A stretch of 64,000 nt of DNA from Sipunculus nudus (taxonomy: Eukaryota > Annelida > Sipuncula > Golfingiida > Sipunculidae). This document shows positions 44,920 through 56,943 of this stretch, piece by piece. The stretch lies in NCBI GenBank assembly GCA_026874595.1, contig CM049317.1, forward strand, positions 41,378,401-41,442,400, given 5' to 3'. The notes under the pieces were generated by a model. The model ran no database searches. It had not been told where the DNA came from and was given only the letters and a program-made list of their open reading frames with translations. Positions within the stretch are counted from its first letter, which is position 1. Each line of letters starts with the position of its first letter. Both the position numbers and the translations under genes were made by a program.

Positions 44920-45600
44920 AAAAACATAAAATCCAACTGGTGATACCGGTAGTTCACCAAATTACACCTTCCTTGTGCTGTCACTTTGACCAAAACTTGC
45001 AGGTCCTAAGAGGTCATGACCTAACACGTTTATGTTTAACATAATATAGAGGCAAATTTAAAGGGACTGAGATTTAGTGTCCACATAAGTGAGTCATCTA
45101 CCTTACTTAGTTGTCCCCAAGTAGGAGTTTCACTGTATATTTAATAATATATTATAAAAAAAAATATATCTAATTGAATAAATGTGTAAACTTCAGAACT
45201 GTCAACAATTTAACAAATATGATCATGGTAAAAGTATACCTATATTATACATATCTTATGTTCGCAAACTGCTCATATGATTTGGTTTTAACATAAGGAA
45301 ACACATGGTCAGGTCACAAAATATTATTTTGCAACAATTTCTTACTCATCAATTCAATAGATTTTTCCTTAATTTTTCAAAGGAAAGAAGTTTTGGGTTT
45401 GGTAGGAGAACATAGGGACATCTAACTCTATGTTGAATTTTGGATTCATGGGTCAAATGGTTTCAAAATGGGCCCTGTTAATGGATGCCCGCATGGACTG
45501 CCAGATGACGGAAAAGGATCATCGCTATAGCTCAGATGACTTATAGTCAGCTAAACTAAAAATTAAATCAGAAATTTACTCAGTTATGTGTGCCTGTGAG
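44920..45600 (+). repeat. Fragments of the same family, downstream of a candidate gene end
   Basis: 45,164-45,370 matches the 5' third of the element (GAATAAATGTGTAAACTTC, CTTATGTTCGCAAACTGC) and 45,370-45,557 the 3' end with a decayed hairpin (45,529-45,557): an internally deleted copy. 44,920-45,163 is unclassified. Confidence 0.55.
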
Positions 45601-45762
45601 CTAAACTGATGACATCTCACTTGTTTTTTGTGATGCCTCTGTCCTCCTGGGTAAGGTGACCTCTGACCTGGCCAATTCTACTTTCTTTGGCGACAGCATC
45701 GTTCTGACTTTCATATCTGTGCCAGGTTTCTTTCTCTCAGGGGTTTTCTTCTCTATTATATT
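45601..45762 (-). CDS. Candidate terminal exon, minus-strand host gene
   Basis: On the minus strand, acceptor TTTCTGTTCTTGTAG (plus 45,763-45,777) opens a 53-codon frame ending in TAG at 45,601-45,603. The peptide is hydrophilic and basic: NIIEKKTPERKKPGTDMKVR, then MLSPKKVELARSEVTLPRR and a serine-rich end. It starts in phase 0, as required after the exon at 55,491-55,537 and also after the weaker one at 47,435. It looks like a disordered, charged C-terminal tail. No family is recognised. The strong acceptor, codon-like composition and matching phase make this one of the better exon calls. Confidence 0.5.
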   Translation of the reverse strand, partial: NIIEKKTPERKKPGTDMKVRTMLSPKKVELARSEVTLPRRTEASQKTSEMSSV

Positions 45763-47434
45763 CTACAAGAACAGAAATTTCTCGTTGTATATGACATAGT
45801 GATCAGAAATGGAATCATGATAGCAAAAAACTTAAATCTAACATATTTGTGTGCAAGGCCAGATACTTTATCCCAACTTGTTTTTGCCTAAGATGATCCC
45901 CATCTTATAAAAGATATATGTCTCCCCTCCCTTTGGGTACCCCCATCCCCAAATCTGAGGGAAATAATATGCACATCTTCAAAAGTTATGATATTTACAG
46001 AAATCATATAGTTCCACAGATCTGATCTTTAAGATCAAGTTCAAGGTGTCAAGTTTTCAAACTCCTTGGTTTTTACACTCTCAAAGCACTAGGTTGAAAC
46101 ATTTGATGTATCAAATTGGAGAAAAATAGATGCAGTACTTCAAAAGTTATGGGGGTTGAATTTTTCAAGATCTTGGTTGAAACAATTGGTCAACCAAATT
46201 TGATGGAAAATTTGCAGTACTGGTGTTATCATCTTGACACTATTATGTGGATTGATGGCCCCCATGACCTTGACCTTGTGACCCAAAAATCCATAAGTTA
46301 CTGCCACTATTGGCAGGTGAGTAACATCTGGAAGATTGAATGTTTGGGACAGAAAGTTTGGCTAAAAATACATCAACAATCTTTTTAAAGAAGTGGGCCG
46401 GACGGACGACGGACAAAGCGCCATTCCTTTACCTCAGTTGACTTACAGTCAGCTGAGCTAAAAAACCATGACCTTTTCCTTGTTACTTTGACATGTTAAT
46501 GTTACTTGGAAACACTGGTGTTGCAGATTATCCTTGATAATATAGCTAAGAGAATGCATATATAATTAAATATATCTAAGTCTCATTATTACAGCAGCTT
46601 AAATATGTTTTGTTGTTGATCATATTTCAGAGGAGAAGCATAAAAATGTGTATTTTTTTTAATTTTCTTTCACTTTGAAAAGAATTTGCATAGGCATCAT
46701 CTTTAGGATATAAAACCATAAAATGAACACATGGAATTGTTAAGTAAGATCAATCCAGTTTAACAGTTCATTTTTGCAAAGTGTTTTCTATTTTAAGATT
46801 CTACATTTAAATGGAAACTTTTTTTAGGATTCTTTAATACTGAGAATGAACTTTAACACTTGGCAAGCTTTCAAAACTGTCAATTAAATTACTTTCAAAC
46901 ACATAATTGCCAACAACCCAAGAGTAAAATCAGGGTGGTATATGGTGTCAATAGACAAGTATAGTTTAATTGGAGTTAGCAGGAACTGCTCCGTTTACAT
47001 CAGTGTTTCACCATTTACATCAATGTTCCCCTTCCACACACAGACATGTGCCTATCAAACTACTTAATTTGAATACTACAGAAGTGTAAGAAATAAAGAT
47101 TATTTCAGTTGCTTAATTTTTACTTATTACTTTTATCCATTGTTATTTTTTAAAATGAATAACCAATGCAATGTCATTAGCTTGATAAATGGAAGAAAAG
47201 AAAGATCCTGATTCAGGTAGTTAATTTACCTTTCTAAAAAATATCAAGTGACATAAACTACTGATATGGTGATCATAAACCTATCACTTTAAAATAAGCT
47301 TATGTCGACATTTAATCTCCCTATTACCTCTCACATAACGCTTCTGATTACCAATGAGACATTTTGAATAATCAAGACCCCATCAACATAAGCATGAAAT
47401 ATAATATTTTCTTAATTATTGTTTCATAAAATAC
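45763..47434. other. Inferred intron with repeat ends
   Basis: 46,120-46,380 carries words shared with 15.9-16.2 kb (CCATGACCTTGACCTTGTGACCC). 46,400-46,425 is a GACGG tract and 46,431-46,459 another terminal hairpin. The remainder is AT-rich with nothing recognisable. Confidence 0.45.
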
Positions 47435-47572
47435 CAGCAAAACGTCGCCTTTATATGTGTCTAGCCAAATCCTAAGCCTTCTAGTCCTGTCATAATACAC
47501 GTATTTCTTCCCATCATAATAATACATATCATTTAGAAGCATACAATAGTCTTCTGCACTGGCAAACATCAA
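47435..47572 (-). CDS. Weak candidate exon, minus strand
   Basis: A minus-strand frame with non-trivial composition (YYYDGKKYVYYDRTRRLRIW, then LDTYKGDVLL) ends at a possible donor GTATTT (plus 47,429-47,434) in phase 0, fitting the terminal exon. The acceptor is not clear: several AGs lie within 80 bp, none in the phase required by 55,491-55,537. A second minus-strand frame overlaps it (MKNGGLGKNCPERFSRKR, from about 47,700). It may be chance or an alternative exon. Confidence 0.22.
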
Positions 47573-48676
47573 TGATGTTACTTGGGAGTAATAAGGTGGG
47601 AAAATACTGGTGTAGTTTACTCATTCCACTGAAGTAGACCGTGGCTCTTTTTCTGCTAAATCTTTCAGGACAATTCTTGCCTAATCCTCCATTTTTCATG
47701 TTTAAGCCTTAAATTATTTGACCTCTTGGTTTTGTGATATATTGGTCAGACAGGCAGACGAACTGTCAGTTCTGTCAGTATGGGCCAAATCAGTTAATAC
47801 AGGTGAGGCAGCAATGGTTTCCGATATGAGGGCTTATTGGCATTTGCAGTAAGACCGTTTCTGTCCATATATGAACTTTAAGAGATACACGACTGCTTGG
47901 AGTAAGGAAATTGCAAATTCACGATGCAATAGAAAGCCCAGGATGGCAGGATTTTGGTATTAATTAACTCGGTAGGTCCCCGAAAAACAGGAACATTGGA
48001 ATCTGTTACTGGTTAACAATGCTACCATTGTAATAATCATAAAAGTAACATTTTTTTTATTTTCACCACATTTCTGAAAATGGCAGCATTTTTTATTTCT
48101 CTTTCATTTTAAAAACTTATTTTTAAAGTTACAATTTTCAATACTGATATACAATGGTCCTTTATCCCAGTCAAATGTCTTAAAAAATTGTTTTATTTAT
48201 GATTTAATATCATAAATTCATAAGCTTAAATGATTAACTTTTTATTGCAAATGGCAGTGAAATAAATACCATTTTTATTCATCTCATACATACCAATTTA
48301 AGCTTCTCTCATTTAAGGTAAACCTGCATTTGCACAAAACTCACCCTAAAATACTCCATTACAGAAAAGTTTAAAATTTTGTTCACTTGGTATCCTAAGA
48401 ACAACAGGCAAGTCTTGAAATTTTGATTCTTGGACACATGTTTAGCAAAATGAAGAATTCCCTGCCATATTTTTACTTAAGTTTTTGTAAGAATGTAATG
48501 AAGGCAACGGGGGTTTAAACCAGATATACTGAAAAAAAGATGTTAACCATGTTTAAACAGGAAGCTAAGGGGAGAAATGCCCAGGTGTATAGTCTCGTTA
48601 AGGTGGTTTTTATGTATCATGTACATTAAATCTTTAGTAAATATATTAATGTTGATACAAAACAGTTTAGACAGTA
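47573..48676. other. No gene recognised
   Basis: AT-rich; inferred intron of the minus-strand gene. A possible small exon at 47,725-47,775 (minus; SSSACLTNISQNQE) has a poor donor and is not called. Confidence 0.35.
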
Positions 48677-51600
48677 AGACAAGGGACCCATGGGTCACGC
48701 CGCTCAGCTGATCGTGATTGGACTATAAATGTTTCTCCACTGTGATACTCTATGGAGTCGATAAAGCTTATGAATATCATGGACATGTTGGGCTATTATA
48801 AAGGAATGTAATGTAATATGTGAGTAAATGATAAATGAAATTACCTGACTGATGGATTAATAGAGTAAAATATAGTGGTTTATTTTTTATTTATTTAGGA
48901 GGGGTTGAAAATTGTGATATACTTGAGCAAATATGAATGCAATGACAGCAGTAATAAGCAGTAGTAGAATGATGATAAGGCTATTTGTTCAAGGATCTAA
49001 AGTGTATGGTAGTCTGCAAGCTTTCAATTTGACAGATATGATGTTATGATTAACTATGCTGATGAAGTGATTTATGAATTTGTGACTGTATGACACAATA
49101 TCTCTTTAGTCTTGACAAGGTACATTATTGTGATGCTCACTATGTCTACATATTACACAATATTGACATAATTTCTGGCATATACATAGGTACCTATGGA
49201 CGAATAGTTATACAAAATATTAAAGTATGAATATATCTGATTCATCTTGTTCTTGCTTACTGAGGCTGACTTTGGGATGGGGTTCAGAGAAGGGAAAAGT
49301 GAGGGCAGCACTAAGGTGGATGTAGAAATATTCTATTGTAATGTTTTTCATTTATATAAGAATATGAAAAGCTAAGAGGAAAGGGGCCCTCCTACTTGGT
49401 TATAGTAAAGTTCTAAATATATGATTGCAAACTAATACTCTGACAAGACTGTCATGAAGAAAAACAGTAAAAGTTTTGAGATACTGTGATGCATATGAAA
49501 ATTTACAGATGAACAGGCAAGTGGACAGAATGGCCTAATACCTTTATTTCACTTTCAAGGGAATAATGCATTTAAGTTTATATATAAGCCTATTTTTTTA
49601 AGCATATCCACTTTTTCCATTAAGAAGTTTTTATCTGAATCATTTTTTTTATTTACAGGTTTTATAAATTTTTAATAAAAAAAAAACTGAAAATATAAGT
49701 TAAAATATTAGAATTGTTGCAAAATTTGCAATCATTATATATACAGAGTAAAAAACTGAAACTATAAGTTAAAATATTAGAATTGTTGCAAAAGTTGCAA
49801 TCATCATATATCCAGAGTGTAGCTCATATTGGGTCATATTATGCATACACATATATTTTATTATTTTTAAATCATAAATGTTTAAACTGAATTTAAAAGA
49901 AAATAATGCCACAACATGGCATCTACAAGAATATTCCTTGAATCACTATTAAAAAGTTTTGCACATTGGAGTTTTCAGTACATGCTTAATTTTATTCCCC
50001 AAAATAAAATAAAAGATTCGGTAAATTTGATAAAATAAAACATCTTTTCAAATAAAGTATACACACTGTTGGTTGAATGAGGGACAAACAATATCATTGT
50101 GCTAATAACTATCCCAGTTTTAATTTATTACTGGAATTAATAGTCAATTTCACACCTGAAGTTTTTACTATTCTGAAGTAAGGAATTACTTATCTGATGA
50201 ACATCCACACTTTCATAGCAATACACCACTTTGTGGACACAATTAAATGTACACTTTAATCATTGTAACCCTGGTGGTACAATACAAAATCTAAAATGTA
50301 GCATAGCCTATAATAAGAATGAATCAAATACAGAAAATAATAACATTCATCTAGTTTATGCACCATCAGGGGGGGGGGGGGTTGCAGGGCAGAGGGGAAG
50401 CCTGCTGGTAGTGGCCAAGCTGAGCCATGGCATTAGCTGCCTGGGGTGGGTTACATAATGCAAGTGAAGGCTGTACTACTAGGTGGGCTAGATGTAAACA
50501 ACACTTGACATGGTGTATGAAAAACGTGAATAAAAGCTATTCTTTCCAATCAATTTCTTTGAAATTTCAGATTTTTCAAAGATTAAATCCTTATGTATAT
50601 ATGCTGTGAAAATTAAATCAACAGTGCCAAAGTTGGACAAAATTTAAGGTATTGATTTTTTATTTATGCTAATAACTTGAAAAATTTACAAAATTCAGAT
50701 CTAATTTTGGATAAACAATTGAATCTTGATTAAATAAAGTTATATTCCTGAAAAAAAGTCTCTAGGTTCAGCAATTCTCATGTTAGGTGAGTAAATATAT
50801 TTCCTGATTTTTTAAAAAATTGCATTATATTTTGGCCCATAACTTCAAAATAATACCGAATACTGACCTAATTTTTGGTATGTTCATAAAAAGTATGAAA
50901 GAATGTGAATACTAAATATGATCAAAAAAAGATCAGTGGTTTTGATATTAGGCAGCCTTGAAGTGTAACAATGGCTTTTTTTATGGAAAACGGAGGTTTT
51001 TCCTTAATATCTCGAAGGAACGAAGTCCTAATGACCCAATTTTCGGTATGGTAGGAGATTTTGGGGACATCTAAAATTATGCCAACAGCCTGGGGAGCAT
51101 AGAGATGTGCACTGAATGACCTACAGTTATCAAAGTGGACTGCTTTACAGTGTAAGGGAATACAACAAGAGCCTCCAAAAAATTCAATAACTAGCCTAAT
51201 TTTGCAGTTTTTATTTTCAAATTTTAGATTTTAACAGATTAAATCCTTATGTGTACATGCTGTGAAAATTAAATCCACAGTACTTACAGGAAAAAAACTT
51301 GCCGTGGCCAAAGTTGGGCAAAATTTAAGGTAACAATTTTATATTTTTGCCAATAATTAAAAAAATTTAACAGATTTTGATCTAATTTTTAGTAAACTAT
51401 TAAATTTTGATTAATTAAAGTTGTATTACTGAAAAAGAAAAAAAGTCCCTACCTTTAACACTTTTGGTCTTAAGTGACCAAATATCTTCCTGATTTATTT
51501 TACAAAGTCCATTATGTTTGGGCCCATAACTTTTTTAAATTAAATAATACAGACTTAATTTCTGGCATGTATATAGGAACTATATAGAGGAATATTTATG

Positions 51601-51927
51601 GTAAATATGAAGAAAACCAGATGAGTGGTTTTGATATTAGGCAGTCCTGAAGAGTAAAAATAGATTCCTAATAAAAAATTGAGGTTTTTACTTAATATCT
51701 CGAAGGAACCAAGTCCTATTGACCCAATTTTCAGCATGGTACGAGATTTTTGGGACATCTAACTGTATGCCGAATTTCAGATTTGTAGGTCCAACAGTGT
51801 CGAAACGTGCCAGTCTTACGGACGGACATCCGCACAGACAGACGGACGGACAGCACACCAATGGACGGACGGACGACGGACAATGGACCACGACTATAGC
51901 TCAGATGACTTATAGTCAGCTGAGCTA
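48677..51927 (+). mobile_element. Pearl-like element, long copy
   Basis: The left end (CAAGGGACCCATGGGTCACG then GCTCAGCTGATC) lies at about 48,680-48,712; an ACGG/ACAG tract at about 51,815-51,885 and the hairpin at 51,899-51,927 close it. The 3' third of the family is present more than once (about 50,500-51,090 and 51,140-51,927: CCTCC or CCTCAAGAAAA, GCTGTGAAAATTAAATC, GATATTAGGCAGTCCTGAAG). Poly-G lies at 50,369-50,380. Boundaries between nested copies are uncertain. Confidence 0.55.
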
Positions 51928-53317
51928 AAAATGATACTGGTAATTCATGACTTTTTCAATACTTTTGAGAAATTTCTAAAATATCATGACTTTTTCTCTT
52001 TTTTTAGTACTGATTTTTCAAATCCTTAAAAATCACAACTTTTTAAGGATGTACAAACCCTGTGAATGACCTCCAGTGACCAGATGTTTGCTGCCTGGAG
52101 CCTGACAATGTAACTGAATACAACAAGAGCCTCCAATAAATTCAACAACTAAAGCCTAATTTTTAAGCTTTTATTTTCAAATTTCAGAATTTAACAGATT
52201 GATTCCTTAAGTGTAGATGCTTTGAAAGTTTAATCAACAGTACATACAATGAAAAAATGTGCCATGGTCAAAGTTTGGCAAAATTTAAGGTTCTGATTTT
52301 ATATTTATGCTAATCAATTAAAAATTTAAAAAATTGAGATCTTAATTTTGGTATACAACTGAATCCTGATTGAATAAAGTTATATCCCAGAAAAAAAAGT
52401 CTTTAGCTTCAACAATTATCATGTTAAGTGAGTAAATACCTTTCAAGCAAAAAAGTGCATTATGTTGTGGCCAAGAACTTCAAAGAAATTACATGTCACC
52501 AACCTAATTTCTGGCATATACAAAGGAAATAAATAGAAATATATTATGCTATATATGATAAAAAAATAGATCAATGGTTTAGATATTAGGCAATCCTGAA
52601 GTGTAACAATAGTTTTTTTTATAGAAAAATTGTTTTGCCTTAATTTATCATTGGAAAAAAGTAGCAAAGACCTAGTTTTTGTTTGGTAGAAGAACTTAGG
52701 GACATCTAACTGTATGTTGAAATTTTGATTCTGAGGTCTAATGGTTTCAAAATGTGCCCTGTTAATGGATGGATGGACAAAGGACCATCACTATAACTCA
52801 GATGACTTATGGTCAGCTGAGGTAAAATTTAGTCATGACAAATAAACATACAAGATTTCAGCACAATAGATGAAACTACAGCTAAGAAACTGATTTGATG
52901 GCTGTAATTTGATGTTCAGAAATGCGTAAAATTAGAAAATATATAGATGATGCCACCAGTCCTCAGTAGTGTACAAATTAAACTCTCCATGATCAATATG
53001 CAAAGCAAATTGCGGTACTGGAGCTTTTGAATCAAATATTCTGGGGTGCACAATTAATCACCATAACTCAAACAATATAGGCTGTAGTTACCTAATTTCA
53101 GGTTACCAAGGAGAAATTGTAAGTACCTCCAACTATGTCAAGTTAGAATTTTCCAGGTTGAACAGTGAAGATTTGTGTCCTGTTAACAGACAAATAGAGG
53201 CCACACCATATGATGGACTATGTGTGATCACTATAGCTCAGATGAACTGAGTCAGCTAAGCTTAAAACCCAATAATATTGCAAGTTCATTTTTGTTCATA
53301 GAAGGTGAATGTACTTA
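51928..53317 (+). repeat. Further partial copies of the pearl-like 3' segment
   Basis: 52,090-52,826 is another copy of the 3' segment ending in a mutated hairpin (52,797-52,826). 52,900-53,263 is a single array-B-like unit (GATGCCACCAGTCC, CAAATTAAACTCTCCATG) ending in a decayed hairpin at 53,236-53,263. No gene is seen. Confidence 0.5.
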
Positions 53318-55490
53318 TTCTATCATCCTCTGTACACTTAGCTTTTTACTTTTTTTTATCATCCTATGTACACTTACCCTTTTAACTTGTTTTATCATCC
53401 TCTGTCCATTTACCTTTTTACTTGTTTTATCAACCTCTGTACATTACCGTACCTTTTTACCTGTTTATCATCCCTGTACACTTACCCGTTTTATCATCCT
53501 CTGTACACTTACCTATTGACTTGTTTTATTATCCTCTGTACAAAAACATTTTTACCTGTTTTATCATCCTCTGTACACTTAGCTTTTGACTTGTTTTATC
53601 ATCCTCTGTACACTTACCTTTTTACTTGTTTTATCATCCTCCGTACATTACCTTTTTACCTGTTTTATCATCCTCTGTACACTTACCTATTGACTTGTTT
53701 TATCATCCTCTGTACACTTACCTTTTTACTTGCTTTATCATCCTCTGTACACTTACCTTTTTACCTGTTTTATCATCTTCTGTACACTTAGCTTTTACCT
53801 GTTTTATCATCCTCTGGACACTTACCTATTGACTTGTTTTATCATCCTCTGTACAAATACCTTTTTACCTGTTTATCATCCTCTGTACACTTAGCTTTTA
53901 CCTGTTTTATCATCCTCTGTACACTTACCTATTGACTTGTTTTATATTCTTCTGTACACTTACCTTTTTACCTGTTTTATCATCCTCTGTACACTTAGCT
54001 TTAACCTGTTTTATCATCCTCTGTACACTTAGCTTTTACCTGTTTTATCATCCTCTGTACACTTAGCTTTTACCTGTTTTATCATCCTCTGTACACTTAC
54101 CTATTGACCTGTTTTATCATCCTCTGTACACTTACCTATTGACTTGTTTTATATTCTTCTGTACACTTACCTTTTTACCTGTTTTATCATACTCTGTACA
54201 CTTAGCTTTAACCTGTTTTATCATCCTCTGTATAAATACCTTTTACCTGTTTTATCATCTTCTGTACACTTAGCTTTTACCTGTTTTATCATCCTCTGTA
54301 CACTTACCTATTGATTTGTTTTATATTCTTCTGTACCCTTACCTTTTTACCTGTTTTTTCATCCTCTGTACACTTAGCTTTTTACCTGTTTTATCATCTT
54401 CTGTACACTTACCTTTTGACTTGTTTTGTCATCCTCTGTACACTTACCTTTTTACCTGTTTTGTCATCCTCTTTACACTTACCTTTTTACCTGTTTTATC
54501 ATCCTCTGTACATTACCTTTTACCTGTTTTATCATTCTCTGTACACTTACCTATTGACTTGTTTTATCATCCTCTGTACAAATACCTTTTTACCTGTTTT
54601 ATCATCCTCTGTACACTTAGCTTTTGACTTGTTTTATATTCTTCTGTACACTTACCTTTTTACCTGTTTTATCATCCTCCGTACATTACTTTTTACCTGT
54701 TTTATCATCCTCCGTACACTTACCTATTGACTTGTTTTATCATCCTCTGTACACTTAGCTTTTGACTAGTTTTATCATCCTCTGTACACTTACCTTTTGA
54801 CTTGCTTTGTCATCCTCCGTACACTTACCTATTGACTTGTTTTATCATCCTCTGTACACTTAGTTTTTGACTAGTTTTATCATCCTCTGTACACTTAGCT
54901 TTTGACTAGTTTTATCATCCTCTGTACACTTACCTTTTCACCTGTTTTATCAACCTCCGTAAACTACCTTTTTACCTGTTTTATCATCCTCCGTGCACTT
55001 ACCTATTGACTTGTTTTATCATCCTCTGTACACTTAGCTTTTGACTAGTTTTATCATCCTCTGTACACTTACCTTTTTACTTGTTTTGTCATCCTCTGTA
55101 CACTTAGCTTTTTACCTGTTTTATCATCCTCTGTACACTTACCTATTGACTTGTTTTATCATCCTCTGTACACTTACCTTTTTACCTGTTTTATCATCCT
55201 CTGTACACTTACCTATTGACTTGTTTTATCATCATCTGTACACTTAGCTTTTTACCTGTTTTATCATCCTCTGTACACTTACCTATTGACTTGTTTTGTC
55301 ATCCTCTGTACACTTAGCTTTTTACCTGTTTTATCATCCACCGTACACTTACCAATTGACTTGTTTTATCATCCTCTGTACACTTACCTTTTACTTATTT
55401 TATCATCCTCTGTACACTTAGCTTTTTTCTTGTTTTATCATCTTCTGTACACTACCTTTTTACCTGTTTTATCATCAGCTGTACACTTAC
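53318..55490 (-). repeat. 35-bp minisatellite made of copies of an exon end plus 5' splice site
   Basis: About 60 units of mostly 35 bp (33-36). On the minus strand each carries a stretch that would code E-D-D-K-T-G-K-K followed by GTAAGTGTACA. This is the 3' end of the adjacent exon (…E-D-D-K-T-R-K-K at 55,491-55,537) joined to the start of its intron. Roughly 30 units keep a perfect AG|GTAAGT by eye; others have GCTAAGT or other changes. Variants (CTTAGC, CTATTGACTTG, TATATTCTTC) recur in blocks, for instance near 53,920-54,030 and 54,125-54,225, which indicates duplication of multi-unit blocks. The long plus-strand frames across it are products of the repeat. Confidence 0.85.
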
Positions 55491-55537
55491 CTTTTTTCTT
55501 GTTTTATCATCTTCTAGGCCACTGCCAGAAGCTCCAT
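55491..55537 (-). CDS. Candidate exon, minus-strand host gene; source of the minisatellite
   Basis: Minus strand: acceptor CTGTCTGTGGCTTTCAG (plus 55,538-55,554) and donor AAG|GTAAGT (GT at plus 55,489-55,490), both close to consensus. The exon is 47 nt. With one base from the previous exon it reads YGASGSGLEDDKTRKK and ends in phase 0. The previous candidate exon (55,919-55,951) ends in phase 1, so the two join in frame, and the downstream terminal exon begins in phase 0. The peptide is glycine/serine-rich then charged, probably a linker or cytoplasmic tail. Product unknown. The first intron unit downstream is the first minisatellite copy. Confidence 0.5.
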
Positions 55538-55918
55538 CTGAAAGCCACAGACAGGTATCAGTAAATGTCAACACAATGGCCACAAGCAAATGATAACTCA
55601 CACCTTAGGTTGTAAAGGTGTGTATGCCATAAAAGATCCATAAAAATGACAAGAAGTATAATTAACCCATGAATAGTTTAAATTATCTCCCTTGGAACCA
55701 GTCATGCGATACTGTAAACATTAGTTTTCCAAATATTGCTGTAAGCACATGCCATTCACATCTTTATTCATGCGTAGTTGTAACAAACAGGACAATGAAC
55801 CAGATATGGTATATTTTGCCACGAGATCCATCCCTGGGAAACATATTACCAGTTTCATTCAAATGTTTTTATATTCAGGAATCTTTCTCTTGAAAACTGG
55901 ACCTTTTTCATCACTCAC

Positions 55919-55951
55919 AGTACTCCAGCGCCATGAACCAATAAAGCTCTA
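55919..55951 (-). CDS. Candidate 33-nt exon, minus-strand host gene
   Basis: Minus strand: acceptor AGTATTACCTTTAG (plus 55,952-55,965) and donor ACT|GTGAGT (GT at 55,917-55,918). Reads ELYWFMALEY with partial codons at both ends (2 nt in, 1 nt out). The hydrophobic aromatic peptide could be the end of a membrane segment. The outgoing phase fits the next exon exactly. Small size limits confidence. Confidence 0.42.
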
Positions 55952-56250
55952 CTAAAGGTAATACTAAAATGACTTTTTCATTAGACAGTAAAAAGCTGGA
56001 AGTTGCAGAACACGGCATCCAGTGTTAATGATAGCAGCTGTGTGGGCTTAACTTAACCAAGCTAAGTACAAACAAGACTTTGAGCAGGAACACACTGTTG
56101 GCCTGAAATTGATACTGAAAATAGCTGCACACCATGCCTGATTACTGGTATATTTTTCCATGTGTGTACATTTATGAATTAATTATGAACTCTTTGCTGG
56201 TGTAAATGACACAAATACAACAATGTCCCCACAGAACTTGTCCAATTTAC
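55952..56250. other. No feature recognised (inferred intron)
   Basis: Unique-looking AT-rich sequence between the small exon and the second minisatellite. Confidence 0.4.
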
Positions 56251-56612
56251 AGTCGGGGGTAAAATGTCCACCGCAAATGGCTTGTCAAACAGTCAGTGGT
56301 AAAATGTGCACCACAAATGGCTTGTCAATGAATCAGTGGTAAAATGTCCACCATAAAAGGCTTGTCAATGAATCATTGGTGAAATGTCCACCACAAATGG
56401 CTTGTCAATGAATCATTGGTAAAATGTCCACCACAAATGGCTTGTCAATGAATCAGTGGTAAACTGTGCACTACAAATGTCTTGTCAATGAATCAGTAGT
56501 AAAATGTCCACCACTAATAGCTTGTCAATGAATCATTGGTAAAATGTCCACCACTTATAGCTTGTCAAACAGTGAGTGGTAAAATGTGCACCACAGATGG
56601 CTTCTCAAACAG
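56251..56612. repeat. 40-bp minisatellite, about nine units
   Basis: Units contain GGTAAAATGTCCACCACAAA and GGCTTGTCAATGAATCA, with AAACAGTGAG-type variants at both ends. Most are exactly 40 bp. On the minus strand one register reads DKPFVVDILPL, and the leftmost unit runs into a 36-codon frame (DKPFAVDILPPTVNWTSSVG…), but there is no splice-site support. Confidence 0.85.
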
Positions 56613-56943
56613 TCAGCACAATTTTATGAATAATGTTTGCAACAGGGTATAACAAGGTAAATACACACAGATTTTTATGCTCGTTTATGTCTCATGAACT
56701 CTAGGGGTCACACGAGGTCATGGGAATCTTAAGTCTGGTTTGTTTTGTGCTGCTCCTCAGGCGCTTTGTATGTATACACATGCTGCAAATAAGAGTCATC
56801 TTTTGGACTTAAACTGGTGTTGTTATTATTGTCTGTGTAGTGATGGTATGCCAGGCTCTCACATTGTGGCAGCAGTGAACTTTCTGCTTACTTCATTGTT
56901 CTGGACCATAGTCCCAGCAGTGACTTGTTACCGTGTCACTCAC

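Noticed and set aside
53366-54730. Plus-strand frames of 103-141 codons (LSSSVHLPFYLFYHPLYTY-type repeats)
   Set aside because: They are translations of the 35-bp minisatellite; the period shifts frame every unit and no start, splice or composition signal supports a protein.
55517-55552. Plus-strand exon after the minisatellite (CTTCTAG acceptor, CAG|GTATCA donor)
   Set aside because: Open in one frame (PLPEAPSESHRQ), but it overlaps the better minus-strand exon with stronger splice sites and explains nothing about the repeat.
53318-56612. CRISPR-like arrays
   Set aside because: Repeats are contiguous without unique spacers, and the DNA is eukaryotic.
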